64,000 bases of DNA from an uncultured Cytophagales bacterium (GTDB taxonomy: Bacteria > Bacteroidota > Bacteroidia > Cytophagales > Thermoflexibacteraceae), in NCBI GenBank assembly GCA_938039675.1, contig CALHUI010000014.1, positions 1 through 64,000 of the forward strand, read 5' to 3'. Below are positions 9,318-17,962 of this stretch, in pieces. The notes beneath the pieces were generated by a model. That model saw only the letters and a program-made list of their open reading frames with translations, was not told the origin of the DNA and ran no database searches. The translations under genes were made by a program, and so were the position numbers. Position 1 is the stretch's first letter, and the number at the start of each line of letters is the position of its first letter.

Positions 9318-10277
9318 TTACCTGTCAAGATATTTGGTGCGTGCGGTAGTGCGTCCATCTTCTTGATACATCTCCATTTGCATACCGTCAGGAGTTGATG
9401 TAATGGCAAACGTATAAACCGTGGGCGCATCATAATACTGCATGCGAGTAGGGTCTAATGCAAAAGTATAGCCTTTTGCTTTTGCATTTTCAAAGGCAGG
9501 GCGTATGTCTTTGTACATAAAACCCAGATGGTCAATGCCATAACGGAAGAAATCGGGGCTGCGGCGGGCTACCTTGCTTCGGTCGAGCCCCATACCTTCG
9601 GGAGTGGCCAGCACAAACGTATGACCGCCCACCAGCATAGTGGCTACCTGCTCACTGCGATTAATAACCTTCCCCTGATATACTTCGGAGAAAAATTTAA
9701 TATTAGCTTCCAAGTCTTCCACTATGTATTGCAAGTGGTCAATGCCGAAAGGGGTAATGCCGCTGTCATTCTTGCGCTCCACGATGACAATGCGGTTATA
9801 GTCAGGCCCCCACAGTATCACTGCTTTAACAGAAGGCTCGCCGGGCAACTTGAAATTTTCGTTGATGAATACGATGTCCTCTTTTTTAAGTTTAGCAATG
9901 GCCTTTTTGAGGTTTTTGGTGCTGAATGCCAGCCAGTCCATGCCATACATAGGCGGCAGGTCGGGAGAAGGTTCTATTTGCGTGCGATTCCAGCGCTTGG
10001 GGTCGCGCACCCGCATACCCGGAAAGGGTCCTCTTGATGACACGTTAATAGTGGACTGCCCCGGGCGCACCAGCAGAAAATCAATAAACTGAAAAGGGTT
10101 GATTGGTTGTTGTGCCATCGGGCGCGCACCAAAATGCTTAATAAAAAAGCGATTGGTAGAATCTCTGTCGCTGATGTAATAGTGAATATCATCAAGCATA
10201 ATTGGTGCAATATCATTTTGTGCTGCTGCGCCAAAAGCCAGCAAGGTTGCCAAAATTGTGTAGGATAGCCTTTTCAT
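9318..10277 (-). CDS. secreted protein with two VOC (glyoxalase-fold) domains
   Basis: A 319-residue protein with a signal peptide (MKRLSYTILATLLAFGAAAQ). One VOC module starts near residue 27 (LDDIHYYISDRDSTNRFF). A second starts near 180 (GIDHLQYIVEDLEANIKFF), with a third related strand set near 255 (YGIDHLGFMYKD). The arrangement recalls 4-hydroxyphenylpyruvate dioxygenase-like proteins. The GIDHL..Y and C-terminal QMEMYQE patterns supply His and Glu residues of the kind that bind metal in VOC enzymes. An exported position is unusual for this fold. The reaction cannot be assigned. It diverges from the protease-propeller gene at 10413. Confidence 0.82.
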   Translation of the reverse strand: MKRLSYTILATLLAFGAAAQNDIAPIMLDDIHYYISDRDSTNRFFIKHFGARPMAQQPINPFQFIDFLLVRPGQSTINVSSRGPFPGMRVRDPKRWNRTQIEPSPDLPPMYGMDWLAFSTKNLKKAIAKLKKEDIVFINENFKLPGEPSVKAVILWGPDYNRIVIVERKNDSGITPFGIDHLQYIVEDLEANIKFFSEVYQGKVINRSEQVATMLVGGHTFVLATPEGMGLDRSKVARRSPDFFRYGIDHLGFMYKDIRPAFENAKAKGYTFALDPTRMQYYDAPTVYTFAITSTPDGMQMEMYQEDGRTTARTKYLDR

Positions 10278-10311
10278 ATGGTTTTAGGTAAGACGGTCAA
10301 CGACAAAATAA

Positions 10312-10329
10312 TTAACTAATTTAACTAAT
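10312..10329. repeat. tandem 9-mer in a divergent promoter region
   Basis: TTAACTAAT occurs twice in direct succession within the 135-bp gap between the VOC gene (leftward) and the HExxH/propeller gene (rightward). It could be a protein-binding site or a chance AT-rich duplication; nothing else supports a role. Confidence 0.3.
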
Positions 10330-10412
10330 TTGTGTTAAAACTTCTATGCCCAAAAGCGGAGAAAATTTTGTGTTATGTTTGCCCCAGCACGTTAAAACTC
10401 TTCTGCAAGCCT

Positions 10413-13310
10413 ATGTTGCGCTTTCCGATTTGTCTGTTGCTCTTAGTGTCGGGCAGGGTGCTGTCTGTTAGTGCACAAGATGTATTTTTGGTACAGCAAA
10501 TGCCGTTTTCGGTGCGCTGGCAACAATTGCAAACACCTGAGTTCAGGCTGATTTTTCCTGCCGAAGCCGAACGGGAGGCGCAGCGGACTGCCAATGTGCT
10601 CAATGCCCTCCTCCACCCGGGCGCACAGACTTTTGCCCCCGTGGGGCGAAGCCTTGGCATGCAGCCCGGGCGCATCAGCATTTTGCTGCAAAATCGCACC
10701 ACGTTTACCAACGGCTTTGTCAATCTGGCACCGCGCCGTTCGGAGTTTTTTACCATGCCACCGCAAAACAACAATGACTTTGGCACCGCCGATTGGCTTT
10801 CACTGCTTTCTGTGCACGAAATGCGCCACGTGGTGCAATACGACAAAGCAAAAACAGGGCTGAGCCGTTTAGTCTATTGGTTAAGCGGTTATAACGGATT
10901 GGGGGCAGTGGCCAACTTGGCGGCTCCATGGTGGTTTTTTGAAGGCGATGCAGTAGTTACGGAAACACTCATGCTGCCAGGGGGCAGAGGCAGAGTGCCT
11001 AACTTTGACCTGCTCTACCGCACGCAATTGCTCAGCAGCAGCCGATGGGGTTATCACAAAGCGCATCAGCGTTCGTTCCGCGATGCCGTACCCGACCACT
11101 ATGTACTGGGCTATCACCTGACCACTTACCTTCGTCGCAAAGCAGGCGCACAAGCATTAGACCGCATTACCAAGCAGGCTTTTGCATGGCCTATTGTACC
11201 CTTTACGTTCAGTAATGGCATCCGCAAAGTAACAGGACGCTATTTGATAGCTACCTACCGCGACATGAATCGCGAATTGGACAGCCTCTGGCGCAATCAG
11301 CAGCAGCAACTGTTCAAAGAACAACCATTGACCAACCTTCCTGCCAAGCGGCACAAGCACTATGGCAGACCAACTTATACCGACTTTTCATTTCCGCAAC
11401 CGCTGCCCGACGGCCGCGTAATTGCCTTGCGGCAAGGCATGAGCGATATTCTGCAAATAGTGGAAATGCCTGCCAACAGCAGCCTACAACAGGCAAAGGT
11501 GCTTTTTACGCCCGGGCTGGCAGTAAACAACGGCATGTTTTCCGTTGAGTCGGGTAAAGCCACATGGGTAGAATACGAATTTGACCCGCGCTGGCAAATG
11601 CGCAATTATCAGGTGGTAAAGGTGCTGGATTTGAAGAAAGGAAAAGTGCAATCGCTTTCGCGAAAAAGTCGCTATGTAGCAGCGGCACTTTCGCCACAGG
11701 CAGACCAAGTAGCTACCATAGAAGTAGCAGAAAACGGCTTTCAGCAAATTCTGATACTGGACAGCAGCAGCGGCGAAGTGCTGCAAAGGCTGCCCAATAC
11801 CGACAGCCTCCGGTACTCCATGCTACGCTATGACACAGACGGCCAACACCTGCTCTGCCTCCGACATAAAAGCGACGGCAGCACTGCCCTTTCGCGCATT
11901 TCGACAGCAACCAATATTATACAAGACCTTCTGCCCTTTGGCTATGAAAACATTGGCGCTCCGGCAGCTTCGGCAGAATGGGTATTTTTCCATTCCTCGT
12001 ACAGTGGCATAGACAATATTTATGCCCTGCACAAGTCAAGCGGTAAACGCTGGCAGGTTACGGCACGTCCCTTTGGCGCATACCATCCCAAGGCTTCGCC
12101 CGATGGCAAATACCTGTATTTCAACGACTTTACTTTGTATGGCATGGATATCTCCCGCATTGCCACCGATACAGCTCTATGGATACCCTTTGAGCAGGTA
12201 AAACCCATGCCTGTCGATTACTTCCGCCCTTTGCTGCATCAGGAGCCCGAACTTGCCCAAACACAGCAAATACTGAAAAATCCGCCGCGCCGGAGCTATC
12301 CTATGCGCAAGTATGGCAGGTTTAGCGAGCTGTTCAACATTTACAGTTGGTCGCCGTTTATCAACCCCAACAATTGGGAACAGTTGGAAGTAGCCCTCTA
12401 TTCCCGCAATCTGTTGAGTACAGCCATTACTACGGTCGGCTATCGGTTCAATGCCAACGAACAAACAGGTAACTGGTTCGGGCAGTTCAGTTATCAGGGC
12501 TTCTATCCCGTCATAGATATAAACCTAAGCAGTATTGAGCGCCGCGGCAATGTGCGCGTAAACAATCAGGTCAGCGAATTGCGGTTTACCGAAAATATAG
12601 CAACGCTGGGCGCTCGCATCCCGTTGGTGCTGACCAATTCGCGCTTTTTGCGAAGTGCCCATCTGGGGGCATCGGCTTCTTACAGGCAGACAGGCAATTT
12701 CCGCGGGCAGTTCGCCGACCGTTTTCGCAGCGGTGAACTCTGGAGCGGCAGCCTGAATTTCAGCTATGCCGCCACTCTGCGCCGCGCCGAGCGCGACCTT
12801 GTGAGCAGGTTAGGCTTTACTTATGCCGCCTTCGCGCGTCAGGTAATCGCCGGCCGCGATTTTGAAGGCGGACAGTTTGCTACACAAGGGCAGATTTTCC
12901 TGCCGGGCGCACTGCGCCACCATGCCCTTACCCTGCGCGGTGCCATGCAATACGACCAGCAAAGCAACTATCGGTTTACAAGCCCTATTCTGTTTGCGCG
13001 CGGCTATGCCTACCGAAGCCATAAGTGGTATTACGGCAGCGCCATTGAGTACCGCATGCCCCTGTGGTATCCCGATATATCGCTGGGGCCGATTGCCAAC
13101 CTACAACGCATCAAAACCATGCTCTTTTACGACTATGCCGCAGGCGACCATACCACCAACTACCAAACCATTGGTATTGACCTGACGATGGATTTTAATG
13201 TAGGCAGAATGGCTCAATTGCTTTTTGATGCAGGGGTGCGACTGATGTACTTTCCGCAAACCCAAACAACTGGTGTAGAACTGGTTGTCGGGCGTGTGGG
13301 CATCCGTTAA
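10413..13310 (+). CDS. HExxH metalloprotease-like domain fused to a TolB-like propeller and a beta-barrel
   Basis: A 965-residue exported protein. The ATG at 10413 gives a signal peptide (MLRFPICLLLLVSG.., cut near VSAQ). A longer reading from 10332 would cover the likely promoter element TATGTTTG at 10374-10381. Residues 135-139 are HEMRH (an HExxH zinc motif), followed by WFFEGDAVVTE with Glu177 and Glu184, the layout of a gluzincin-type peptidase. Residues about 330-640 have WD40/TolB-like propeller blades (ASPDGKYLYFNDF, SGKRWQVTARPFG). The last 300 residues alternate hydrophobic strands and aromatic residues like an outer-membrane barrel and end in a strand rich in G, V and R. I infer an outer-membrane or periplasmic peptidase. 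Databases usually call such proteins hypothetical or TolB-like. Confidence 0.75.
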   Translation: MLRFPICLLLLVSGRVLSVSAQDVFLVQQMPFSVRWQQLQTPEFRLIFPAEAEREAQRTANVLNALLHPGAQTFAPVGRSLGMQPGRISILLQNRTTFTNGFVNLAPRRSEFFTMPPQNNNDFGTADWLSLLSVHEMRHVVQYDKAKTGLSRLVYWLSGYNGLGAVANLAAPWWFFEGDAVVTETLMLPGGRGRVPNFDLLYRTQLLSSSRWGYHKAHQRSFRDAVPDHYVLGYHLTTYLRRKAGAQALDRITKQAFAWPIVPFTFSNGIRKVTGRYLIATYRDMNRELDSLWRNQQQQLFKEQPLTNLPAKRHKHYGRPTYTDFSFPQPLPDGRVIALRQGMSDILQIVEMPANSSLQQAKVLFTPGLAVNNGMFSVESGKATWVEYEFDPRWQMRNYQVVKVLDLKKGKVQSLSRKSRYVAAALSPQADQVATIEVAENGFQQILILDSSSGEVLQRLPNTDSLRYSMLRYDTDGQHLLCLRHKSDGSTALSRISTATNIIQDLLPFGYENIGAPAASAEWVFFHSSYSGIDNIYALHKSSGKRWQVTARPFGAYHPKASPDGKYLYFNDFTLYGMDISRIATDTALWIPFEQVKPMPVDYFRPLLHQEPELAQTQQILKNPPRRSYPMRKYGRFSELFNIYSWSPFINPNNWEQLEVALYSRNLLSTAITTVGYRFNANEQTGNWFGQFSYQGFYPVIDINLSSIERRGNVRVNNQVSELRFTENIATLGARIPLVLTNSRFLRSAHLGASASYRQTGNFRGQFADRFRSGELWSGSLNFSYAATLRRAERDLVSRLGFTYAAFARQVIAGRDFEGGQFATQGQIFLPGALRHHALTLRGAMQYDQQSNYRFTSPILFARGYAYRSHKWYYGSAIEYRMPLWYPDISLGPIANLQRIKTMLFYDYAAGDHTTNYQTIGIDLTMDFNVGRMAQLLFDAGVRLMYFPQTQTTGVELVVGRVGIR

Positions 13311-13390
13311 AAAATTAAACAAGATGACTTTTGTCATTTTTTTCACAGACAAAAATAGTCAAATTGCCATTGAATAAACCAATAAACAGC

Positions 13391-13837
13391 ATGGAAACGC
13401 TATTCCCACGCCGCAATAATCCCTTTCATCGTTTTGGCGAGCGCTATGGTCATTATTTTGGTGATAACGAATTTTTAGGCCGCTCCCCATTGGGCGACCA
13501 TATATCCATCGCACCGCACACGGCTGCCAACATCAGCAAAAACGGCGAGGCTTATGAAATAGAAGTCGTAGCGCCGGGTTTTGACAAAGATGATATAGAA
13601 ATCAGTGTGCATCAGGGTATTCTGACCGTAAAAGCCGATAAAAAGGTAAAGCACGGCAAACAGGAAAAGGAATACATCTTGCACGAATACAACCACGAGA
13701 TGCTGGAGCGCTCATTCAAATTACCTGACAACGTGAATGCAGATGCCATCAGCGCACGCTATGAAAACGGCATTTTGTACTTGCAACTGCCCTACAAAAA
13801 GGTTACAAGCACCAACAAGCAGATTACTATTCAATAA
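13391..13837 (+). CDS. Hsp20/alpha-crystallin family small heat-shock protein
   Basis: A 148-residue small heat-shock protein that holds unfolding proteins in a soluble state. The alpha-crystallin core runs from about residue 40 to 140 and includes YEIEVVAPGFDKDDIEIS and the conserved AxxxNGxLxLxLP-type strand ARYENGILYLQLPYKK. The ATG at 13391 is preferred to a TTG at 13331 because homologues begin close to the METL.. region, and the extension overlaps a TTTTGTCA element at 13329-13336. A second, distinct hsp20 lies at 33417-33857. The gene is monocistronic and is followed by a palindrome at 13854. Confidence 0.92.
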   Translation: METLFPRRNNPFHRFGERYGHYFGDNEFLGRSPLGDHISIAPHTAANISKNGEAYEIEVVAPGFDKDDIEISVHQGILTVKADKKVKHGKQEKEYILHEYNHEMLERSFKLPDNVNADAISARYENGILYLQLPYKKVTSTNKQITIQ

Positions 13838-13853
13838 ACCTCCGAAGCTTACC

Positions 13854-13884
13854 AACCTGACGGGAATCCCAAACCCGTCAGATT
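13854..13884. repeat. palindrome, copy 2 of the CTGACAGGT-type dispersed repeat
   Basis: AACCTGACGGG, a 9-nt loop, then CCCGTCAGATT (one mismatch), 16 bp after the hsp20 stop. It may double as its terminator. The remaining 250 bp up to cinA show no gene, RNA motif or strong promoter that I can recognise. Confidence 0.55.
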
Positions 13885-14135
13885 TAAAATTTTGTTCTCC
13901 AACAAATTACATAAAACATCTTTTGCAAAATCACTTTGCGACTTGCATTATTTTCCCGCCTGTAAGCGCGTGCATAGGCCGAAAATTTTATGAGGTCCTT
14001 TTTTGGAAGGCTTCTTCATTAGAATATCGCGCTTGCCACCCAGTAGCTACTCCTTGCAAGGGCACATCTGTTTTCGCTATTTGATGGACATATCTGCCGA
14101 AAGATGTAATTTCAAGCCCTGAAAAATTATAAGCT

Positions 14136-15383
14136 ATGAAACAAGTTCTTGCTGAAATTATCACCATTGGCGACGAAATACTTTACGGGCAGATAACCGA
14201 TACTAACTCTCAATGGATAAGCGCCGAGTTAGATAAAATCGGCGTGCGTACCATTCGCAAAACCTCCATAGGCGATAGCCAAAGTGCCATTATAAATGCC
14301 TTGCAGGCTGCCGAAGCAGTGGCCGACATCATTCTGATAACGGGGGGGTTAGGCCCTACCAAAGACGATGTCACCAAGCGTACACTGGCAGATTATTTCG
14401 GTACGGAACTGGTATTTGACCAGTCAGTATTAGACAACATTACGCACCTGTTCAGTGCCCGCGGACGTGAAGTTACACCTACCAATCGGCAACAAGCCTA
14501 CGTGCCGGCCAACTGTAAGGTATTGCAAAACCTGATTGGCACAGCTCCGGGCATGTGGTTTGAGCGCCACGGCAAGGTGTTCGTTTCTATGGCAGGCGTA
14601 CCTTATGAAATGAAAAAAATGATGAAAGAGGCGGTGCTGCCCATGTTGCAGGAACGATTTGAAACGCCCCACATCATTCATCGGATGATTAAAACCATTA
14701 ACATTCCCGAATCTACGCTTTCCGATATGATAGAGAAATGGGAACTGGCACTGCCGCCGCATCTGAAACTGGCCTATCTGCCGCGCATGGGACAGGTGCG
14801 CCTGCGCATCACAGGTATAGGCAAAGACCGCGATGCCCTGCTGGCCGATATCAACCGCGAAACGGAAAAAGTAGTAGCCATTATCGGCAAACACTTCTAC
14901 GGCTACGATGATGACGAAATAGAAACTACCGTAGCTGCGCTACTGCTCGAGAAGGGCAAAACCATTGCCACTGCCGAAAGTTGTACAGGCGGCTACATTG
15001 CCCATCAGTTTACGCAACACGCTGGCGCGAGCCGTTATTTTGTAGGCGGTATTGTGGCATACAGCAACGAGGTAAAGATTTCACAATTGGGCGTGCTACC
15101 CGAAACACTGGCAGCACACGGGGCGGTCAGTGAAGAGACCGTTCGCCAAATGGCGGAAAACGTGCGAGTGCGCTACAAAGCCAGTATCGGCATTGCTACC
15201 ACAGGCATTGCAGGCCCCGACGGCGGCACCCCTGAAAAACCCGTAGGAACGGTATGGATTGGTTATGCCGACGGCACACAGGTAATCGCCAAAAAATTAG
15301 CCCTTTCACGGGAGCGCAGCCTGAATATCAGCCTAACCTCTAACGCCGTTCTCGATTTGGTAAGAAAGCAACTTTCTTTATAA
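14136..15383 (+). CDS. cinA: CinA family nicotinamide-nucleotide amidase / competence-damage protein
   Basis: A 415-residue two-domain protein. The N-terminal half is a molybdopterin-binding-like fold (residues 1-170, ITIGDEILYGQITDTNS and TGGLGPTKDDVT), which in full-length CinA proteins has ADP-ribose pyrophosphatase activity. The C-terminal half is the PncC-type deamidase (about 255-410), with TAESCTGG carrying the catalytic Ser and with TTGIAGPDGG. Such enzymes hydrolyse nicotinamide mononucleotide to nicotinate mononucleotide and recycle NAD breakdown products; a role in DNA uptake was proposed for some species. Full length with no lesions. The ATG at 14136 begins directly with the conserved AEIITIGDEIL. 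Confidence 0.95.
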   Translation: MKQVLAEIITIGDEILYGQITDTNSQWISAELDKIGVRTIRKTSIGDSQSAIINALQAAEAVADIILITGGLGPTKDDVTKRTLADYFGTELVFDQSVLDNITHLFSARGREVTPTNRQQAYVPANCKVLQNLIGTAPGMWFERHGKVFVSMAGVPYEMKKMMKEAVLPMLQERFETPHIIHRMIKTINIPESTLSDMIEKWELALPPHLKLAYLPRMGQVRLRITGIGKDRDALLADINRETEKVVAIIGKHFYGYDDDEIETTVAALLLEKGKTIATAESCTGGYIAHQFTQHAGASRYFVGGIVAYSNEVKISQLGVLPETLAAHGAVSEETVRQMAENVRVRYKASIGIATTGIAGPDGGTPEKPVGTVWIGYADGTQVIAKKLALSRERSLNISLTSNAVLDLVRKQLSL

Positions 15384-15458
15384 CGCAACGTTCACTCTGC
15401 CTCAACAAGGCGGTAACATGTGCCTCATAGTTTTGCAGAAATTTTATCTGCAAAACTT

Positions 15459-16982
15459 ATGAAAAGTTTTTTTATTCTTTCTTTGATAAGCGCAATGCTG
15501 GTACTGGCGAACGGCTGCGGCAATAAAAATATTGACCCTGTTGCAGAAGACGTTGCCTCGTTCAAAGAAGTAGGACAAATTGATTTAGGCAATCTGGGCG
15601 CTTCGGAAATTGCCGCTTTTGACCCGCGCACAAACCGTTTGTTTGTGGTCAACAACGACAACGGCTCGCGCATAGACATAGTGGATTTACGCAATCCCGC
15701 TGCACCCGTAAAACTCCAATCCATTGATATCAACGCGCTGGGTGGCGGTAGTATCAACAGCGTAGCCGTCAGCAACGGCTTGCTGGCAGCAGCCGTAGAA
15801 GCCCCCGCTAAAACAGATAACGGACGAGTGATTGTTTTTAATACCGAAAATCTTTCAGTCATCCGCCAAATTACTGTTGGTGCACTGCCCGACATGGTAA
15901 CGTTCAGCCCCAATGGTAATTTTATCCTCACTGCTAACGAGGCTGAGCCCAACGAAGCCTATACAACTGACCCTGTCGGTTCGGTTTCTATCATTGCCGT
16001 CAATCAGAATTATGCCGTTACTACGCTAGATTTTTCACAGTTTGCAGGTAACCGCACTGCCTTAGAACAACAAGGACTGCGCGTTTTCGGAAGAAATGCT
16101 TCTTTTGCACAAGACATGGAGCCGGAATACATCGCCGTTGCGGATGATTCCCGCACTGCATGGGTTACTTTGCAGGAAAACAATGCCATCGCACGCATAG
16201 ACCTGACTACGCGCACCTTTACAGGGCTCTTTCCGCTTGGCACCAAAGACCACAACACAGGTGAAAACAACCAGATAGATGCCAGCGACCGCGACAATAT
16301 GGTGGGCAATTTCCAAAATTGGCCGGTGCGTGGCTTTTATCAACCCGATGCCATTGCCTTTTTCACCATTGGAGGCACGCCCTACGTTATCACTGCCAAC
16401 GAGGGTGATGCACGCGCCTATGCAGGTTATAATGAAGAGCGCCGCGTAGGGGACAACAACTACCGCTTAGACCCTACCCGATTCCCCAACGCCAACGACC
16501 TGCGTCTGCCGACCAACATCGGCCGCCTGCGCACCACCGCTGCAAACGGAGACACAGACGGAGACGGAGATTATGACATCATTTACACTTTTGGCGCACG
16601 CTCTTTCAGCATTTGGAATGCTAATACCCTTACCTTAGTTAGCGATGTAGGAAAAGACATGGAGCAACGCACCGTTGCTGCCAACCTCTACGACGATTTG
16701 CGCAGCGATGACAAAGGCGTTGAACCCGAAGCTGTTACAGTAGCTCTCATTAACGGACGCACCATTGCTTTTGTAGGCTTGGAACGCGCCGATGCAGTTG
16801 CCATGTACGACATCACCAACCCTGCCGCACCGCAATTTGTAAAATTGCTTGCCACAGGCGATGCTCCCGAAGGCGTATTGTACATCAAACCGCAAGACAG
16901 CCCCAATGGCCGCAGCATATTAATTGTAACCTGTGAAGGTAACGGAGTAGTAAACATCTATCAACCCGATTTGCTCCCTTAG
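15459..16982 (+). CDS. choice-of-anchor I domain lipoprotein
   Basis: A 507-residue lipoprotein. Starting at the ATG at 15459 gives a short hydrophobic signal ending in the lipobox LANGC. An upstream GTG at 15420 would include the likely -7 element TAGTTTTG (15428-15435) and is not preferred. The body is a beta-propeller-like choice-of-anchor I domain: repeated NNDNGSRIDIVDLRNP and AFVGLERADAVAMYDI strands, the block ANEGDARAY near residue 312, and the acidic GDTDGDGDYD that looks like a calcium site. Choice-of-anchor I domains occur in exported proteins with various C-terminal anchors; here the N-terminal lipid is the anchor. A phosphatase-type activity has been suggested for relatives, but no catalytic residues can be assigned. 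Confidence 0.88.
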   Translation: MKSFFILSLISAMLVLANGCGNKNIDPVAEDVASFKEVGQIDLGNLGASEIAAFDPRTNRLFVVNNDNGSRIDIVDLRNPAAPVKLQSIDINALGGGSINSVAVSNGLLAAAVEAPAKTDNGRVIVFNTENLSVIRQITVGALPDMVTFSPNGNFILTANEAEPNEAYTTDPVGSVSIIAVNQNYAVTTLDFSQFAGNRTALEQQGLRVFGRNASFAQDMEPEYIAVADDSRTAWVTLQENNAIARIDLTTRTFTGLFPLGTKDHNTGENNQIDASDRDNMVGNFQNWPVRGFYQPDAIAFFTIGGTPYVITANEGDARAYAGYNEERRVGDNNYRLDPTRFPNANDLRLPTNIGRLRTTAANGDTDGDGDYDIIYTFGARSFSIWNANTLTLVSDVGKDMEQRTVAANLYDDLRSDDKGVEPEAVTVALINGRTIAFVGLERADAVAMYDITNPAAPQFVKLLATGDAPEGVLYIKPQDSPNGRSILIVTCEGNGVVNIYQPDLLP

Positions 16983-17068
16983 TAAAAATAATCGGCTGAA
17001 GCATTTATGCAAAATTTCGGTGGCTTGCAAAGAAACATTTGCATATACTTTTGCAAATCAACAACATG

Positions 17069-17100
17069 AGTCTGACAGGTCGTCAAGATTTGTCAGGCTT
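17069..17100. repeat. palindrome, copy 3 of the CTGACAGGT-type dispersed repeat
   Basis: AGTCTGACAGGT and TTGTCAGGCTT form an imperfect stem with G-T wobble positions, in the 212-bp gap between the choice-of-anchor I gene and the thioesterase gene. It is the most diverged left/right pair of the four copies. Confidence 0.45.
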
Positions 17101-17150
17101 GTGTATAAGGCAAGCAACCTAAATCGCCTTCATCAAAGGCTGTTGTCAGG

Positions 17151-17181
17151 TTTGAAAAACGCCTTGTTTGTATTATTTTTG
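17151..17181 (+). promoter_or_regulatory. Bacteroidota-type promoter for the thioesterase gene
   Basis: TTTG at 17151-17154 and TATTTTTG at 17174-17181 are 19 nt apart, which fits the Bacteroidota sigma factor consensus (TTTG, about 19 nt, TAnnTTTG). The start codon at 17195 is only 13 nt past the -7 box, so the leader is very short. This also argues against the TTG at 17168 as start. Confidence 0.55.
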
Positions 17182-17194
17182 CACAAAAAAAGTA

Positions 17195-17638
17195 ATGCTG
17201 GAATATTTCCGACAATACATTGGACGTCCGGCTTCTGAGATACCCGTCCCGCCATTTACCCAATGGCTGAATGGCACGCTGAGAATGGTGGAACAGGGAG
17301 AAATGGAAGCCGAGTTTATTGTTCGCAAAGAAATGACCAATCCGGCGGGGATGCTCCACGGCGGTATTCACTCGGCAATTTTGGATGATATCGTCGGCAT
17401 GACAGTCGCCTTGTACGGACTTGAAAATCTGTATGTGTCGGTAAATTTGTCGGTGGATTTTCTTGCACCCGCAAAAGTTGGCGAAAAAGTTATCGCACGT
17501 TCAAAAGTTACCCGTGCAGGTAAAACAATTGTCAATGCGGTGGCAGAACTTTACAATGAATCGGGAACACTGTTGAGCCGTGCAACAACCAACATGGCCA
17601 ATACAGGGTTGCCCGCCATTCGTTCGCAACAATTTTAA
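17195..17638 (+). CDS. PaaI-family hotdog-fold thioesterase
   Basis: A 147-residue single hotdog domain of the PaaI/YdiI acyl-CoA thioesterase group. The signature NPAGMLHGGIHSAILDD (about residues 56-72) contains the HGG turn and the acidic residue on the central helix that in this family activates the attacking water. The second half, SVNLSVDFLAPAKVGEKV, is the typical beta-sheet edge. Hydrolysis of a small aromatic or aliphatic acyl-CoA is likely, but the substrate is not predictable. It is followed after 27 bp by a small lipoprotein gene that has its own likely -7 box. Confidence 0.87.
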   Translation: MLEYFRQYIGRPASEIPVPPFTQWLNGTLRMVEQGEMEAEFIVRKEMTNPAGMLHGGIHSAILDDIVGMTVALYGLENLYVSVNLSVDFLAPAKVGEKVIARSKVTRAGKTIVNAVAELYNESGTLLSRATTNMANTGLPAIRSQQF

Positions 17639-17665
17639 ATTTGTAAACTCAATTATCTGATAACA

Positions 17666-17896
17666 ATGAAAAAAATTCGCTTTGCATTATTCACGTTTAT
17701 TTTGCTGACTGCTGCCTCTTGTGGCATAAAAAACCACAATCGCGCCGAGTTAGTACCTGTTAATGCTGACGACACACGCATCTACGGCAATATCGGCGGC
17801 CCTGCACTGCAATTGGCCAATAAATACGAAGACGATAAAACAGGTAAAACTCAGGAGCGGATAGGCGCTATTCGCGACAAGTTTTTCCCTAAATAG
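17666..17896 (+). CDS. small lipoprotein of unknown function
   Basis: A 76-residue protein with a charged start, a hydrophobic stretch and the lipobox TAASC (Cys at residue 19), giving a mature lipoprotein of about 58 residues. The mature part is hydrophilic and has no motif known to me. A -7-like TAAATTTG at 17636-17643, in the stop region of the preceding gene, suggests separate transcription. Position between a thioesterase gene and thrS gives no functional hint. Confidence 0.7.
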   Translation: MKKIRFALFTFILLTAASCGIKNHNRAELVPVNADDTRIYGNIGGPALQLANKYEDDKTGKTQERIGAIRDKFFPK

Positions 17897-17918
17897 TACC
17901 GTAAATAATTTGTCCATT

Positions 17919-17947
17919 GCGCTTGCAGTTGTACGCAAGCGCTTTTT
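17919..17947 (+). terminator. intrinsic terminator or attenuator before thrS
   Basis: GCGCTTGC, an 8-nt loop and GCAAGCGC, then TTTTT. The stem is perfect. It lies 23 bp after the lipoprotein stop and 16 bp before the thrS start, so it either ends the upstream transcript or attenuates read-through into thrS. Confidence 0.7.
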
Positions 17948-17962
17948 AATTTTTTATCTGAT

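Noticed and set aside
13838-14135. Possible riboswitch or small RNA between hsp20 and cinA
   Set aside because: Only the dispersed palindrome is visible; I could match no conserved riboswitch core.
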